Shown one piece after another: positions 63,401-64,000 of a stretch of 64,000 nucleotides of DNA. Both the position numbers and the translations under genes were made by a program. Below the pieces are notes generated by a model that made no database searches, had not been told where the DNA came from, and worked only from the letters and a program-made list of their open reading frames with translations. Numbering within the stretch: position 1 is the stretch's first letter; the number at the start of each line of letters is the position of its first letter. Origin of the DNA: Pipra filicauda (taxonomy: Eukaryota > Chordata > Aves > Passeriformes > Pipridae); contig NW_024104096.1 of NCBI RefSeq assembly GCF_003945595.2, forward strand, positions 1,793,501-1,857,500, in the 5' to 3' direction.

Positions 63401-64000
63401 TTTGGATCTTGTCATTACAATATGAGCAGATACTGCTTGCTCTCCACATGGAACACTGCAACCACTCTTCAGCTATTTGTTTTAACTAGAAAAATGTTTA
63501 GGTTGGAAGCATGGAACACATGACCTAAAATCAAAAGTCTGAATGACATAATAAGGTTTAAATTTTGTGTCTCAAGCTGCAGACTGAATTAGGCTACGAA
63601 TGAATGGCACAACTGCCATTAACATGAATGGGATTTTTTTTTTCCCTTTTTCCTGGACTGGAACTTAGCCCTCTGGTTCACATGATCTGCTGTTTCTTAA
63701 TTGGAACAAGTTCTCAGTCTCTACTTATCCACCAATAAAGGCAAACTAATTTCCACTAATAACAACTATCGCATCGTCCTTCACAAGTTTTTAGTGTAAT
63801 TTCTTTTTTGGCCTTGGGCTTTGAGAAACATACACCAAACTGACTGAAAATTAGCTCTAGAGTAAAGAACAAAACATTACACAGAAATGTGACCCTGTAA
63901 TAATTAACAAGGTGCCCCAGAGGGTTCCATGTATTATAATACTCTTTTCTCTTCAGACACATTAGTGGCCCTTGTGATTCCTTGTAGATTACAGTGTTGC
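60481..64000. other. Intergenic, no recognisable gene
   Basis: AT-rich to the window end. Apart from the 16-bp tandem repeat at 63145-63191, nothing specific is seen. Confidence 0.5.
63145..63191 (+). repeat. 16-bp tandem repeat, about three copies
   Basis: CTGAAAATTCAGGATG, CTGAAAATTCTGGATG and a third, partly decayed CTGAAAACTCTGAAG. It is a short local minisatellite. Confidence 0.75.

Noticed and set aside
12438..64000. TLL2 exons (CUB and EGF domains) expected downstream of DNTT by mammalian synteny
   Set aside because: No cysteine-rich EGF or CUB coding segment could be found on the minus strand; the gene may lie beyond the window.

Overview
The window is vertebrate nuclear DNA, AT-rich, gene-poor, and most probably from a bird. 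The avian call rests on three repeats: a CR1 3' end at 44.6-45.1 kb, an antisense CR1 3' end at 49.9-50.2 kb, and an endogenous-retrovirus solo LTR of a type common in birds at 15.4-16.0 kb. Two much older CR1 ORF2 remnants (13.8-14.0 and 42.8-43.3 kb) are relics of the amniote CR1 radiation. There are no tRNA, rRNA or CRISPR features and no bacterial-style gene clusters. Nearly all ORFs of 60-110 codons here are chance openings in AT-rich intergenic or intronic sequence.

Only one host protein-coding exon is recognised with confidence: the terminal coding exon of DNTT (terminal deoxynucleotidyl transferase, TdT) on the + strand at 11269-11355. It has a consensus 3' splice site and encodes the conserved 28-residue C-terminus. 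No penultimate exon is visible upstream, so 1-11268 is read as the distal part of the last DNTT intron. From about 12.4 kb onwards the sequence reads as intergenic. In mammals DNTT is followed by OPALIN and TLL2 on the opposite strand. No TLL2-type CUB or EGF exon was found. One well-formed minus-strand exon-like segment (36286-36340, with an ATG) is the only hint of an opposing gene. Exon-like segments on the + strand at 29522-29622 and 45575-45623 may belong to a non-coding transcript.

The most notable object is at 30454-31570: a non-LTR retrotransposon of the RTE type, flanked by a perfect 13-bp target-site duplication. Its reverse-transcriptase part lies inverted (minus strand) and joins its 3' part (post-RT region, C2HC finger, 3' hairpin and ATGAC tail) on the plus strand. 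This is the structure expected of twin priming. Both halves are still open reading frames, so the insertion looks fairly young. It may belong to AviRTE, the patchily distributed and horizontally transferred bird RTE family.

The remainder holds short tandem duplications, a few perfect hairpins, a GC-rich block at 32.4-33.2 kb that looks like old repeat-derived material, and long stretches where nothing specific could be supported.
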